Origin: Conchocele bisecta
Lineage: Eukaryota > Mollusca > Bivalvia > Lucinida > Thyasiridae
NCBI GenBank assembly: GCA_029237695.1
Contig: CM055269.1
Coordinates: 32,336,956-32,400,955, forward strand
Length of the DNA: 64,000 nt
Direction: 5' to 3'
In this document: positions 11,541 through 20,919 of the stretch, piece after piece
Layout: every line of letters starts with the position of its first letter
Numbering within the stretch: position 1 is the first letter of the stretch
Program-made: the position numbers and the translations under genes
The notes under the pieces: model-generated
Told to the model about the DNA's origin: nothing
The model's database searches: none
Seen by the model: the letters and a program-made list of their open reading frames with translations, nothing else

Positions 11541-11675
11541 GTGGGAGATAAGTTACCGACTGTGGACCTGTTTGAAAACGACCCTGGGACAAAGGTGAAC
11601 ACAGCTGCGGCCTTCGGCAAGGGGAAACATGTACTCGTTGGTATTGTAGGAGCATTCACCGGAACATGCCAAAAT
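11541..11675 (+). CDS. PRDX5: PRDX5-like exon 2: peroxidatic cysteine exon
   Basis: This exon encodes 45 residues, phase 0 at both ends, after acceptor CTGCAG and before donor GTGAGT. It opens with VGDKLPTVDLFE, the first strand of the thioredoxin fold in PRDX5, and ends with the peroxidatic site VGAFTGTCQN. The canonical motif is PxxxTxxC (PGAFTPGC in human PRDX5). Here the Thr (residue 71) and Cys (residue 74) are kept, but the leading Pro is Val (67) and the Pro before the Cys pair is Gly. The Pro is nearly invariant in peroxiredoxins and shields the active site, so this changes what can be assumed about activity. A MITE (family A) ends only 30 bases upstream of the acceptor. Confidence 0.92.
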
Positions 11676-11793
11676 GTGAGTTCTCTCGTCACCTAAAATA
11701 GGCTTTTTTCCTGCCGGATACACCCACCATTCACAGGAATCAAACATTTCTTTTTCTGTTTTCTTCATTTCTCAATGAAAGTAGATGTTGTTA

Positions 11794-12078
11794 CAATTTG
11801 TGGTATCTTTATCATGCTAGTACAGAAAACAATTAACAGATCATAAATATAGCATATTTTCTTATTTTTTCATGAAAACACATCTTGGTATTTCATTACA
11901 ATTCTAATGAAATACCAAAATGTGTTTTCATTTAGAAGCAAACTATTCAATAAGTGCGGTCTGCTGATGTGTAAACAGTAGTGTGATTCTATTTTACACA
12001 ATTAAAATTTTGAAATACCCAATTGCTTCAGAAATGATGGAATGAAAATACTCAATTACTAATTCCTTATCTGGAGCC
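11794..12078. mobile_element. MITE family B, truncated
   Basis: Ends at right with CTTATCTGGAGC; the centre is a fold-back TCTTGGTATTTCATTA/TAATGAAATACCAA. The full copy is at 19143-19518; the left part is missing here where a half F element abuts. Confidence 0.75.
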
Positions 12079-12088
12079 TGATACACTA

Positions 12089-12658
12089 CTGTCTGTTTCA
12101 CGAAAGCTGCCCAAATTTTACAGCTATATAAACAATTCAAAAACAAGATTTCTTTTGATAATATTAAATTAAAGGAAAAATTAAGAATGAGCCTTCTTTT
12201 TATTTCGTGAAATTTGGTCAAATATTGATTTTATTGCGAAAACAAAATTTCCCCATGTTAAATCCCCATAGACATCTTCACGGAGTGAAGATGTCTATGG
12301 GGATTTAACACGGGGAAATTTTTTTGAATTTTAGAAATACTGGACCGATTTTTAAAATTTAACTTTTGTTTTCTTAGTTAGATCATATCCAAGCTATCTA
12401 GTCCGGTTTCGGAGTCAATTTCCCAATTTTTTCGTTTTTTAACTCCTCCCACACTTCCTTACCACTTTTTTCCCCCATGTTAAATTCCCATAGACAAATA
12501 AATTTTTCGTAATATAATCAATATTTGACCGAATTTCACGAAATAAAAAGAAGGCTCATTCTTAAATTTTGCTTTAATTTAATATTATCGAAAAAAATAT
12601 TGTTTTTGCATTGTTTATATAGCCGTGAAATTTGGGCAGCTTTCGTGAAACAGACTAT
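12089..12658. mobile_element. MITE family C, complete copy 1
   Basis: About 570 bp with terminal CTGTCTGTTTCACGAAAGC inverted at the right end, and a central palindrome around CATCTTCACGGAGTGAAGATG. The copy at 38767-39332 inserted into a D element shows a TA target duplication. Other copies: 48229-48793 and 59149-59720. Confidence 0.85.
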
Positions 12659-13105
12659 AGTGCCATATTCCTGCAAATGAGACTGCTACTGAAAACATGA
12701 ATGATACTGTGCTTATGCAATAAATAGTCTAACTTTTGTGTTGATTTCTTTCTTTCTTTACATACTGCAATGCCCCATTTCGGGGATTATGTGCATGATC
12801 CTATTTTATTCATACCGGTATTTCCATGTACATACAAGCAATACAATTGATGTTCCCGTTGATCAGTCGGTACCAATTTATAGCTAGGTGGACTGAAGCA
12901 GTTTGGATAAAGTCTCTTCCTCAAGGACACAACATACGGGGATATAGCGTTAGACCATGCACATATTTTTCAATAACTCATTTTCTTGATTTTCTTAAGG
13001 CTGCCAGCGAGGAGATTAGCTTAGTGATAACGATTCCCTTGTTATGGGTAGTTTGCGGATCAGCAGAATCAGCCAATCTGATTCTGTCAATCCACGAGAC
13101 ACCTT

Positions 13106-13345
13106 GGGCCCGTTTCACTAAACTTCATACGACAAAAATGTTCGTAAGTGCAAAATAATCATGGTCTGTAAATTGCACATTAACACTGTTTTGTTGTAAA
13201 CAATTATTGGATTTACATTTATTGAGCATAGGCTGCATATGCAGCCTATGCTCAATAAATGTAAATCCATCAATTTCAATTTCCAGACATTTCTAAATTT
13301 GCACTTACAAACATTTTAGTCATATGAAGTTTAGTGAAACGGACG
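13106..13345. mobile_element. MITE family D, copy 1
   Basis: Ends GGGCCCGTTTCACTAAACTT and inverted AAGTTTAGTGAAACGG; the centre is a perfect palindrome TAGGCTGCATATGCAGCCTA extended by TTTACATTTATTGAGCA arms. Other copies: 28442-28665, 31897-32105, 36096-36255, 37370-37548, 38541-38766; fragments at 14859-14960, 21720-21792 and 41500-41560. Confidence 0.85.
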
Positions 13346-13593
13346 CCAGAGGTGGGTCCCAGTGACAACACCATCACCGAAACAATGTGCAATTATCTTG
13401 TAAATTGTATTTCATCCGGTAACATGCTTTGCATTGGCCAAATACTGACTGATAATAAATTGTTGTATCCGACATTCACTAGATAACAAATCCGAGTCAC
13501 AACTACTTTCTCGAAAACCATTAGTAAAGCGACGTCACGTGACCAGGTTATATTTGCCCAGCTTTTAGCATAAAACGTTACCTGATATAGCTA

Positions 13594-13709
13594 GTGTCTT
13601 TTGACAGTTTTATCAGACTCCGCTCGGACACGGTAGGAATTCTTTAACGAGCTTCAGAATTCCTATACGTTTCCTACCCTTGTCTGATAAATTTAAAATC
13701 AAAAGACAC
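13594..13709. mobile_element. Small MITE with GTGTCTTTTGA ends
   Basis: GTGTCTTTTGA ... TTATCAGAC at the left is inverted as GTCTGATAA ... TCAAAAGACAC at the right, with GGAATTC/GAATTCC in the centre. Abuts the E element on its right. Confidence 0.6.
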
Positions 13710-14236
13710 CGGCTTGTAGCCGATTTCACCAAAATTGCTTTAGCATACTTATCTACCTTAAGTATTATCAATAGGGAGTAATCATTTATTTTTCCAGAAT
13801 GCATTATTTCATATAGAACTAACGACTGCATATATTTGATGCCTAAAAGCCTGTGATAATGTAATAAATTCAGTAGATCTATACCCGGTAATAATTTTAA
13901 TCAATTTAATGAGTGGGCATGTACCTTTAACCCTTTCCCTGATAGAGACGACTTTTGACGCCTCTGCAGAAGATGTCTTTTGAAAACATTGTGGGAAAAG
14001 GAGAAATTGCTTGTAACAAGCAATTTCTGCCTTTCCCACAATGTTTTCTACTCTATCAGATAATTTAACCATCATTTGACCCAGCATTTGATTCTTTTAT
14101 TCAGATGTTTTCGATTTGGATGAGTCGAAATATCGCAAAACAGGGAAAGGGTTAAATTGAAAATTTCACCCTCTATGTGTACTTAGGAAGATAAATATAC
14201 TTTGCAAATTTGGTGAATTCGGCTACTGGTATTCTC
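13708..14236. mobile_element. MITE family E, copy 1, interrupted by family S
   Basis: Left end GTAGCCGATTTCACCAAAAT, right end inverted TTTGGTGAATTCGGCTAC. The middle (TAATAAATTCAGTA and so on) matches other E copies (17945-18310, 25866-27655, 34104-34397, 45753-46026). The internal TTAAATTG junction is split by the S element. Confidence 0.8.
13927..14155. mobile_element. MITE family S inserted at TTAA inside family E
   Basis: TTAA-CCCTTTCCCTG at the left and CAGGGAAAGGG-TTAA at the right, with a central palindrome AATTGCTTGTAACAAGCAATT flanked by AACATTGTGGGAAA arms. The host E element normally reads CCTTAAATTG here, so TTAA is the duplicated target, as for piggyBac-type elements. Confidence 0.85.
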
Positions 14237-14248
14237 TATATTCTTCAG

Positions 14249-14379
14249 GAGCACGTACCGACATTTGTGAGCAATTACGCCACACTCAAAGGGAAGGGTG
14301 TGACTCCATAAACTGTATATCGGTGAACGACCCCTTCGTCATGGCAGCCTTTGGTCAGGAACTGAAAGCTGGGGGAAAG
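14249..14379 (+). CDS. PRDX5: PRDX5-like exon 3, one base short (frameshift)
   Basis: The exon starts after TTCTTCAG with EHVPTFVSNYATLKGKGV, then frame 1 meets a TAA about 5 codons later. Moving one base at about 14301-14303 restores SINCISVNDPFVMAAFGQEL and AGGK up to the GTAATT donor. The length is 131 nt, whereas the flanking exons are phase 0 and demand a multiple of three (132). The homologous human segment has the same order (KGV, then ACLSVNDAFV), so a single base is missing, most simply a G in a GTGGAC context. It could be an assembly error or a real null allele. The CISVNDPF Cys (residue 99) corresponds to human Cys72. The donor overlaps the TTAA end of a MITE. Confidence 0.88.
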
Positions 14380-14383
14380 GTAA

Positions 14384-14700
14384 TTAACCCTTAGAATGTG
14401 AGAAACAAAAATTGTCGTCTGCTGTTATTTTCCCCTCGCCTTATTATCAAGGCTGCCGGCGAGGGGATTAGCTTCATTTAACAATGCCAGTTCTTGTTTC
14501 ATATTTTGCTTTTATTATCAATAAAAACGTTGGCTTAGCACTATGGACCAATCAATGCTTTGACAGCACTTTAGAATCATTTCCGTTGGAAATGATTCTA
14601 AAGTGCTGTCAAATCATTTTTTTGTTCAGAAAAAAAAGACAACAGAAAATATAAAATAAAAAGCAGACGACATAATTGAATTCAGCATTGTAAGGGTTAA
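14384..14700. mobile_element. MITE family A inserted in the PRDX5 exon 3 donor
   Basis: TTAA-CCCTTAGAATG begins at donor position +5 (GTAATTAA) and the element ends CATTGTAAGGG-TTAA at 14700. The inner TTGTCGTCTGCTG and central AATCATTTCCGTTGGAAATG match the family. The original intron start would read GTAATTAACG. Confidence 0.85.
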
Positions 14701-15220
14701 CGTGTTTCACAATAGATACTGATTTATATATAAGACGACATATGTTTGTTTTTTTGTACATGCCTACAACTGTATACTAGCTTTATACCGTCGTATCAGC
14801 AAACCAACCATTTGTGTTGACTGCCTGTGCGAGCTTGACGTGAGGTCTGTGGCCATCTGGGGCCCGTTTCAATAAACTTTGTACGATAAAAATGTTCGTA
14901 CAAAGATTTCTATGAATTTGCTTCTCGCAATTAACTTGTACAGTCATACATGTATTAAAGGCACTGTTTGTCATATATAACAATATGTGTTTGTTCGTTT
15001 CATGTATGGAAAATTCCATACATTCTATACCAACCATTGGCACCATTTCACTTGATTGAATTCCAAAAATTTCGGCATTATATTCATGTATATACTCTCA
15101 GATACTGATTACTATGCAAGATAATTTGGTTGCTCATTTTCAGTATACACATACCAATAATTAATATTTATGAAATAAAATGATAATTTGGTGCCTTTAA
15201 GATCACTCACTCCATTACAG
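14701..15220 (+). other. Remainder of PRDX5 intron 3
   Basis: Holds a family-D left end at 14859-14960 and otherwise nothing recognised; ends at the CATTACAG acceptor of exon 4. Confidence 0.5.
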
Positions 15221-15269
15221 GTTAGAATGCTGGCTGACACGAGTGGAGCATTTACAAAGGTGAGTGATC
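15201..15269 (+). promoter_or_regulatory. Inverted repeat bracketing the 39-nt exon
   Basis: GATCACTCAC at 15201-15210 and GTGAGTGATC at 15260-15269 are perfect reverse complements, 49 bases apart. In RNA they would pair the 5' splice site of exon 4 with the region just before its acceptor and loop out the exon. Regulatory meaning is inferred only. Confidence 0.4.
15221..15259 (+). CDS. PRDX5: PRDX5-like exon 4, 39-nt microexon
   Basis: Thirteen codons, VRMLADTSGAFTK, match the human VRLLADPTGAFGK strand and loop of PRDX5. The acceptor is CATTACAG and the donor GTGAGT. Both ends are phase 0, so skipping it would keep the frame while removing one strand of the fold. The donor lies inside a 10-bp sequence, GTGAGTGATC (15260-15269), whose exact reverse complement GATCACTCAC lies just upstream of the acceptor (15201-15210). 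Confidence 0.9.
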
Positions 15270-15412
15270 TCTGGACGACTGAAACCACAGGCGACAGACT
15301 GGGACATAGGACCCGAAATATGGCCCTCTTGGAAACATTACCCCACCCACCCACTTCTACAGGCTATTCATGATGTATAGTCTATCGAAGTGGGTCATGG
15401 GATAGATGTTTT

Positions 15413-15575
15413 CAGAGCTCCACATAAGCTGCATATTTGCTTAAATACCCAATTAAAATTGCCAAAAACCCAATTGAAATCAGAAGTAGCGAGTATCAAA
15501 AAGCAATACAAAATTTGTGGTACCTTTATCATGCTGCAGAAAATAATAAACAGACCACAAATATAGCATAGTTAG
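15413..15575. mobile_element. MITE family B, half copy
   Basis: GAGCTCCACATAAG then TACCCAATTAAAATTGCC and CCAATTGAAATCAGAAGTA match the left half of the family in the orientation seen at 63783-64000. It stops before the central palindrome. Confidence 0.7.
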
Positions 15576-17090
15576 GTTTGAGGCGGCTTTCAGCTGCGCC
15601 GAAAATCTATTGTATTTTTTTTTTTTTTTTTTTTTTATTCAGCCTTTCAGTCTACAGCCCAAACCGCTGGTCGGATCGACTTCAAATTTTGCATGCCGAT
15701 TCGGATCAAGTGTGAGCAGAGACTCAAAGATTTTCAGAAATATCTTAATGCCACTTTCCACGAAACCGGAAGTGACGTCATATTTTCTATAACTTTCTAT
15801 AACTTCCTTATTTTCCAACCGATTTCAAAAATTCTTTTTGAATTGGAAAGCTGACAACATTCTCTATCTCGGCCTCGCTGACAGTTCTCGGCTATCTGGT
15901 CAAATAAGAGAGCTATAGGCATTTGAAGTTGAAAAATGTACATACTTTTCAACGATTTTGCTGAATGTTTGCCGAATTTCGGCTGATAACAGGTGGTCTT
16001 TACAAACGTTTTCCAATTTGTACAGTAATGTCAGCAACATAATTTCTTGCCAGTGTGATAGGGGAGTGTCAGGCGCATAAAAGATGATAATTTTCAGAGC
16101 TCTATCTTGACTACTTCCGGTTCTATTGGATGTCAAAGATGAACGTCATTTTTTCAAGTTTTCAAAATAGAGCAAACGGATGTGACGTCAGCTTCGTTAT
16201 TTATCAATAGATTTCAAAATTTCTTGCTGCGGTCGATATTTCAGTCCTTTAGCTAAAACTTTCCCGCTTTGTGCCCGGCCCATATGGTGAAAAACAAACG
16301 AAAACTTCACTGGCGGAATATTGCATATTTCCGTTTTATTAGGTGTATTTACAAATGGCGTAAACTGCCATTTAAGGGCGATAACTATCGAAAAATAATC
16401 ATCCGCTGACTTACGGGCTCCCTCCATCTACACCAAACCGCTGGTCGGATCGACTTCAAATTTTGCATACCGATTCGGATCAAGTGTGAGCAGAGACTCA
16501 GAGATTTTCAGATATCTTTTAATGCTACTTTCCACGAAAACGGAAGTGACGTCATACTTCCTATAACTTCCTTATTTTCCAACCGATTTCAAGAATTCTT
16601 TTTGCATTGGAAAGCTGACAAAATTCTCTATCTCAGATTCGCTGACAGTTTTCGGCTATCTGCTCAAATAAAAGATCTATATGCATTTGAATTTGAAAAA
16701 TGTACATACTTTTCAACAATTTTGCCGAATTTCGGCTGATAACGGGTGGTCTTTACAAACGTTTTCCAATTTGTACAGTACTGTCAGCAACATAATTTCT
16801 TGCCAGGGTGATAGGGGAGTGTCAGCCGCATGAAAGATGATAATTTTCAGAGCTATATCTTGACTACTTACGGCTCTATTCGATGTCAAAGATGAACGTA
16901 TTTTTTCAAGTTTTCAAAATAGAGCAAACGGATGTGACGTCAGCTTCGTTATTTATCATTCGATTTCAATTGTTTTTGCTGTAGTCGATATTTCAGTCCT
17001 TTAGCTAAAACTTTGGCTGAGGATCAAACCCGGTATCCCTCGCTCCGAGTCCATCGCTCTACCTCTAAGCCAACCGGCCCCACATCGGTG
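15573..17090 (-). repeat. Two tandem 775-bp units with a tRNA-like end
   Basis: The block starting CAAACCGCTGGTCGGATCG occurs at about 15659 and 16435, followed by very similar sequence for some 700 bp. The right border (17021-17083, - strand) reads like a tRNA head: A-box-like TGGCTTAGAGG and B-box-like GGGTTTGATCC. The T arm does not pair properly, so it is a tRNA-derived repeat end, not a tRNA gene. Confidence 0.6.
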
Positions 17091-17242
17091 TGATGATGCG
17101 ATCACAATAATGTTGGACTGTTCATTCTAAAACTTCAGAAATTCTTTTTGTAACCGATAGTTTACACCTTGGGCTAAAGCTTAGTTACACATGAAATCAA
17201 TGTTTGAGGCTCAAACCGTTGATGCAGCTCAAGCTGCTCTAG

Positions 17243-17483
17243 TTTTTCTTATTTTCCATGAAAACACATCTCGGTATTTCATTAGAATTGTCTCCAAAGA
17301 GACAATTCTAATGAAATACCATGACATGTTTTCATTTTGAAGCAAACTATTCAATAATTGCTGTCTGTTGATGTGTAAACAGTAGTGTGAGTTTATTTTA
17401 CCCAATTAAAATTTTGAAATATCCAATTGCTTCAGAAATGATGGAGTGACAATACTCAATTACTAATTCCTTATCTGGAGCCC
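17243..17483. mobile_element. MITE family B, truncated
   Basis: The central fold-back ATTGTCTCCAAAGAGACAAT and right end CCTTATCTGGAGC match the full copy at 19143-19518. Confidence 0.75.
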
Positions 17484-17699
17484 TGTGTTTTAAATGGGAC
17501 ATTCACTTGTGGCCAAGCACATTGTATGAGGGATGTTAATAAATAACAGCATGACTGTGATACATCTCTTCCCACTCTCAATAGAGTATTATAACACAAG
17601 TATCCATATCAAATAATAGTTTTCTATTTTCAGACTAAAGCAATTAGTCTATTCTATAAACACACTTATGTGATATTGACATTTTATAGTATATGTCAA

Positions 17700-17815
17700 T
17701 ACAACCTGAGCATGCACTCGAAATCAAACAGTTTGATTGGCTGTGTCAGTTTGACCAATCAAATTGCTTGAATTTGAATGTGGGATTTGAGTACATGCTC
17801 GGAGAGTTGTATACT
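17700..17815. mobile_element. Fold-back repeat family N
   Basis: GAGCATGCACTCGAAATC and inverted copies around CAGTTTGATTGGCTG. Similar short elements lie at 31460-31620, 43690-43790 and 61140-61270. Confidence 0.55.
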
Positions 17816-17841
17816 CATGGGTTCTGTTTTCTCACTGACAG

Positions 17842-17897
17842 GCTGTGGATTTGGAACTGGATCTAACCGGACCATTCGGCAATATGAGATCCACAAG
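17842..17897 (+). CDS. PRDX5: PRDX5-like exon 5
   Basis: Eighteen codons plus two bases: AVDLELDLTGPFGNMRST, then AG of a split Arg codon. The acceptor is CTGACAG and the donor GTAGGT. It aligns with the human segment ending FGNRRLKR, including the Arg of the FGNxR stretch that lies near the active site in PRDX5. The exon is flanked by an inverted-repeat element at 17700-17815 and a family-E MITE from 17945. Confidence 0.88.
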
Positions 17898-17944
17898 GTA
17901 GGTTAAGCATTTTAACCTTGCAGCCCATCAAGCCAACATATACA

Positions 17945-18310
17945 GACATCTGTAGCCTATTTCACCAAAATTGCAAAGCTTACTTATCTAGCAAAGTGTA
18001 GTTTGAGGGAGTAATCATTTATTTTTCCCGAAATGCATTATTTCATATAGAACTAACGACTGCATATAGTTGATGATTAAAAGTATGCAGAATTATTATA
18101 CTGAATTTATTACATTATCACAACCAAAATGGCTGTGAAAATGGCTGTGATAATGTAATGTAATAAATTCAGTATTTTTGGCTGTGATAATGTAATAAAT
18201 TCAGTATAATAAAAAATAATAAATTAATCCTTAAATTGAAAATTTCTCCCTCAAAGTGTACTTAGCAAGATAAGTATACTTTGAATTTTGATGAAATAGT
18301 CTACTGGCTA
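17945..18310. mobile_element. MITE family E, copy 2
   Basis: GTAGCCTATTTCACCAAAAT at the left and an inverted GATGAAATAGTCTAC at the right; the central TAATAAATTCAGTATAATAA region contains a small internal duplication of the palindrome. Confidence 0.8.
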
Positions 18311-18410
18311 CTGTAGATCCAGATGAGCCATCTCGTAACGAGCCATCTCGACTGGATCTGCAAGATTTGTCAGTACTGATCAATATTAAAAAAATAGTTG
18401 CATTTTCTGA

Positions 18411-18868
18411 TTAACTCCTACAATTCTAAATTAAATTTTATCGTCTGCTGTTTACATATGTTTTCTTATCCATTTTTCTTATCACAAACATATTTTGACA
18501 ACACTTCAGATTCTGAGGTTCAGAAACAGTTTCAATAGAGGTGATTCTAAATTCTAAAATGCTGTTGAAACATGTTTTTAGTAAGAAAGAACACAACATA
18601 TAAAATTATAGCAGACAACATTCTTAGGGTTCAGGGAAATGTAGAATAAAAATCAGTATGGAACAGCCAACTTTGGATGATTAACCTTTACAATGCTGAA
18701 TGAAATTTTGTTGTCTGCTGTATGTTTTTTTTATTTCCAGGTTTTCTAGAAAAAAAAACATGTTGGACAGTGCATGCGAAGTATCTCCATTGAAGACTAT
18801 TCTTATGCACTGTGAAACATATTTTTATAAAGAAAATAAGTTGAAAATCAAAATCAGCAGTCGACAAT
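18411..18868. mobile_element. Two MITE family A copies in tandem
   Basis: One copy spans about 18411-18634 and another 18681-18868. Both show the CAATGCTGAAT-like end, TGTCGTCTGCTG and a diverged central palindrome. The second lacks its right end where a G element abuts. Confidence 0.65.
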
Positions 18869-18873
18869 ACATG

Positions 18874-19092
18874 TACAGTGGAACCTCTCTAAACTGGACA
18901 CCCTTGGACATCCCCAAGGTGTCCGGTTTAGAGAGGTACCACTGTAAAACATGCATGTGACTACTTCAAGACGCGCGTGGGTGCTTTGTGATCATGAACA
19001 GACAGTATAATTGGAGATAAAGGGCAATGAAACCTATCAAAATTAAGCACCACTCACTTTTCTCTATGTCCGCTTTAGAGGGGTTCCACTAC
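18874..19092. mobile_element. MITE family G
   Basis: TACAGTGGAACCTCTCTAAA at the left; GTCCGCTTTAGAGGGGTTCC near the right end. An internal palindrome of the same ends lies at 18874-18946. Other copies: 20691-20860 and 22468-22672. The 44-bp satellite at 49396-50906 is built from this terminus. Confidence 0.7.
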
Positions 19093-19142
19093 ATTCGGTT
19101 CCCATCTTTTAAGGGTTATGGGTGAAATGGTTCATATGCAGG

Positions 19143-19518
19143 GCTCCAGATAAGGAATTAGTAATTGAGTATTGTCACTCCATCAATTCTGAAGCAATTG
19201 GGTATTTCAAAATTTTAATTGTGTAAAATAGAATCACACTAGACCGCACTTATTCAATAGTTTGCTTCTAAATGAAAACACATCTTGGTATTTCATTAGA
19301 ATTGTCTCCTTGGAGACAATTCTAATGAAATACTAAGATGTGTTTTCATGGAAAAATAAGAAACTATGCTATATTTGTGGTCTGTTTATTGTTTTCTGTA
19401 TCATAATAAAGATACCACAAATTTTTCATTGCTTTTTGATACTCGCTACTTCAGATTTCAATTGGGTTTTTGGCAATTTTAATTGGGTATTTACGCAAAT
19501 ACGCACCTTATCTGGAGC
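19143..19518. mobile_element. MITE family B, complete copy
   Basis: 376 bp with ends GCTCCAGATAAGG and CCTTATCTGGAGC. The centre ATTGTCTCCTTGGAGACAAT is extended by TCTAATGAAATAC-type arms. This is the reference copy for the fragments at 11794, 15413, 17243 and 63783. Confidence 0.85.
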
Positions 19519-19531
19519 TCTGCATATGTAT

Positions 19532-19800
19532 GTTTGTTTGTTTAATGGGGTTTAACTCTATCAACAACTAAGGTCATTTAAAGCCGGGCCAACGGGTTCG
19601 ATCCCGCAGTCAACCTGCTGCATTGGGGGGAAAATGACAAAATCATAATGGAATATTTACATCGAAATAAATACATATTCAGCCATGAAATTAGAATAAC
19701 CTACCCGACCTGGTCCCAGGTCCATACCACACCAATGTCACTTGGGCCCTTTCCTCTAAAAGTAATAGGATTTCAAATAATTGTATTACTCATGTAAGTC
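19532..19800 (-). repeat. SINE-like family K, copy 1
   Basis: Begins TTTGTTTAATGGGGTTTAAC (on the - strand a GTTAAACCCCATTAAACAAA tail). It contains CGGGTTCGATCCCG, a palindromic B-box-like string. About ten copies occur in the window; full length is about 400 bp. Confidence 0.55.
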
Positions 19801-20919
19801 ACCTGATACATATATCATTTATTGTATTCCTTTTCAATACTAATGTTGAGATTTCTCATCAAGTCTTATGTAGTCGACGGGTTAGAGTGACTGGTTTCAA
19901 TGCCTTAGGTAGTAAGTTCAAATCGTAGTTTTACATAAATATATATATTTTATTTGCTTATATTTTATTATGTATTTCTTTTTTATATGTGTTGCTCTAA
20001 CAAATTACATTAACTAAGTATGAACTAATTTACATGTAGAACGCTAGTCTCACTTTGAAGAAAACTAATGACTAAATGCACATTTCATTTGTGTCTACAT
20101 GAAGAATCTGGGAGTATGTTCTTGGCGATAATGTCACATTGAGGTCATAAAGCAATAGTGATAACCCTCGCCGTTTCACATATTTCTCTCTCCATCAACC
20201 AGTCATAAAAAGAACACAATACTATCTACAAAAGTAATGAGTTTTGTGAGGGTCGAACTCTCGACCAGATAGACTGAGCAAAAGTTCTGCAACAGTATGA
20301 ATATTCTCCCACCACTGAGCCACACTGCATGTCTTTTGAGCACCACGATACACTATTATAGTGACATGCATGCACATGCACTATATCATATATTTATTAT
20401 ACACGAAAACGTGGCTATGATATGATAATACACCTGGTTTACCTATTTTTAGACTCATCGATTGACCTCCAGCAACTTATTATCGTCTGTCGTATATACT
20501 TGTTGTGTTACCACCCTTCGCCTTTTTTGACTGTGTCTGCAGTGGTGGTGTGGCCAGGTTCTTGCCGAGTGGGTATGAATTGTGCATCAAGTTTGGAAAG
20601 GGGCGTGGGAGCATCCTTCCCCGGAAACAATATTGATTTCTACATTGAATTTTGTTGATTATAGTGATAGCTATAATTTTCACTTGCAGTGGAACCTATC
20701 TAAACCGGACACTTTTCAGTCCCTATTGTGCTTAATTTAGATGGGTTTCACTGTAATTTATTTCATTTGTGTGTCTGTGATTGATTGAAACTCTGTTCAT
20801 GGAGTGTAAAATTACAGTGGAACTCCCAGGGTGTCCGGTTTGGAGAGGTTCCACTGTACATGTATATTGTATACTAATGTATATGCCATGTAATTGATAG
20901 AATTGTCTCCGTGCTGCAG
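19801..20919 (+). other. Rest of PRDX5 intron 5
   Basis: Contains a tRNA-like SINE head on the - strand at 20249-20333 (TGGCTCAGTGG and GAGTTCGACCC boxes) and a G element at 20691-20860. Other parts are unassigned. Confidence 0.5.

Larger units (their letters stand above)
11676..14248 (+). other. PRDX5 intron 2 (2.6 kb)
   Basis: Contains a half F copy, a B copy, a C copy, a D copy, a small MITE at 13594-13709 and a nested E/S pair, listed separately. The remaining 12660-13105 and 13346-13593 show no exon; 12830-12960 resembles SINE body sequence. Confidence 0.7.

Noticed and set aside
17021..17083. tRNA gene on the - strand
   Set aside because: A and B boxes are present but the acceptor and T stems do not pair; it borders a repeat, so it is a tRNA-derived repeat head.
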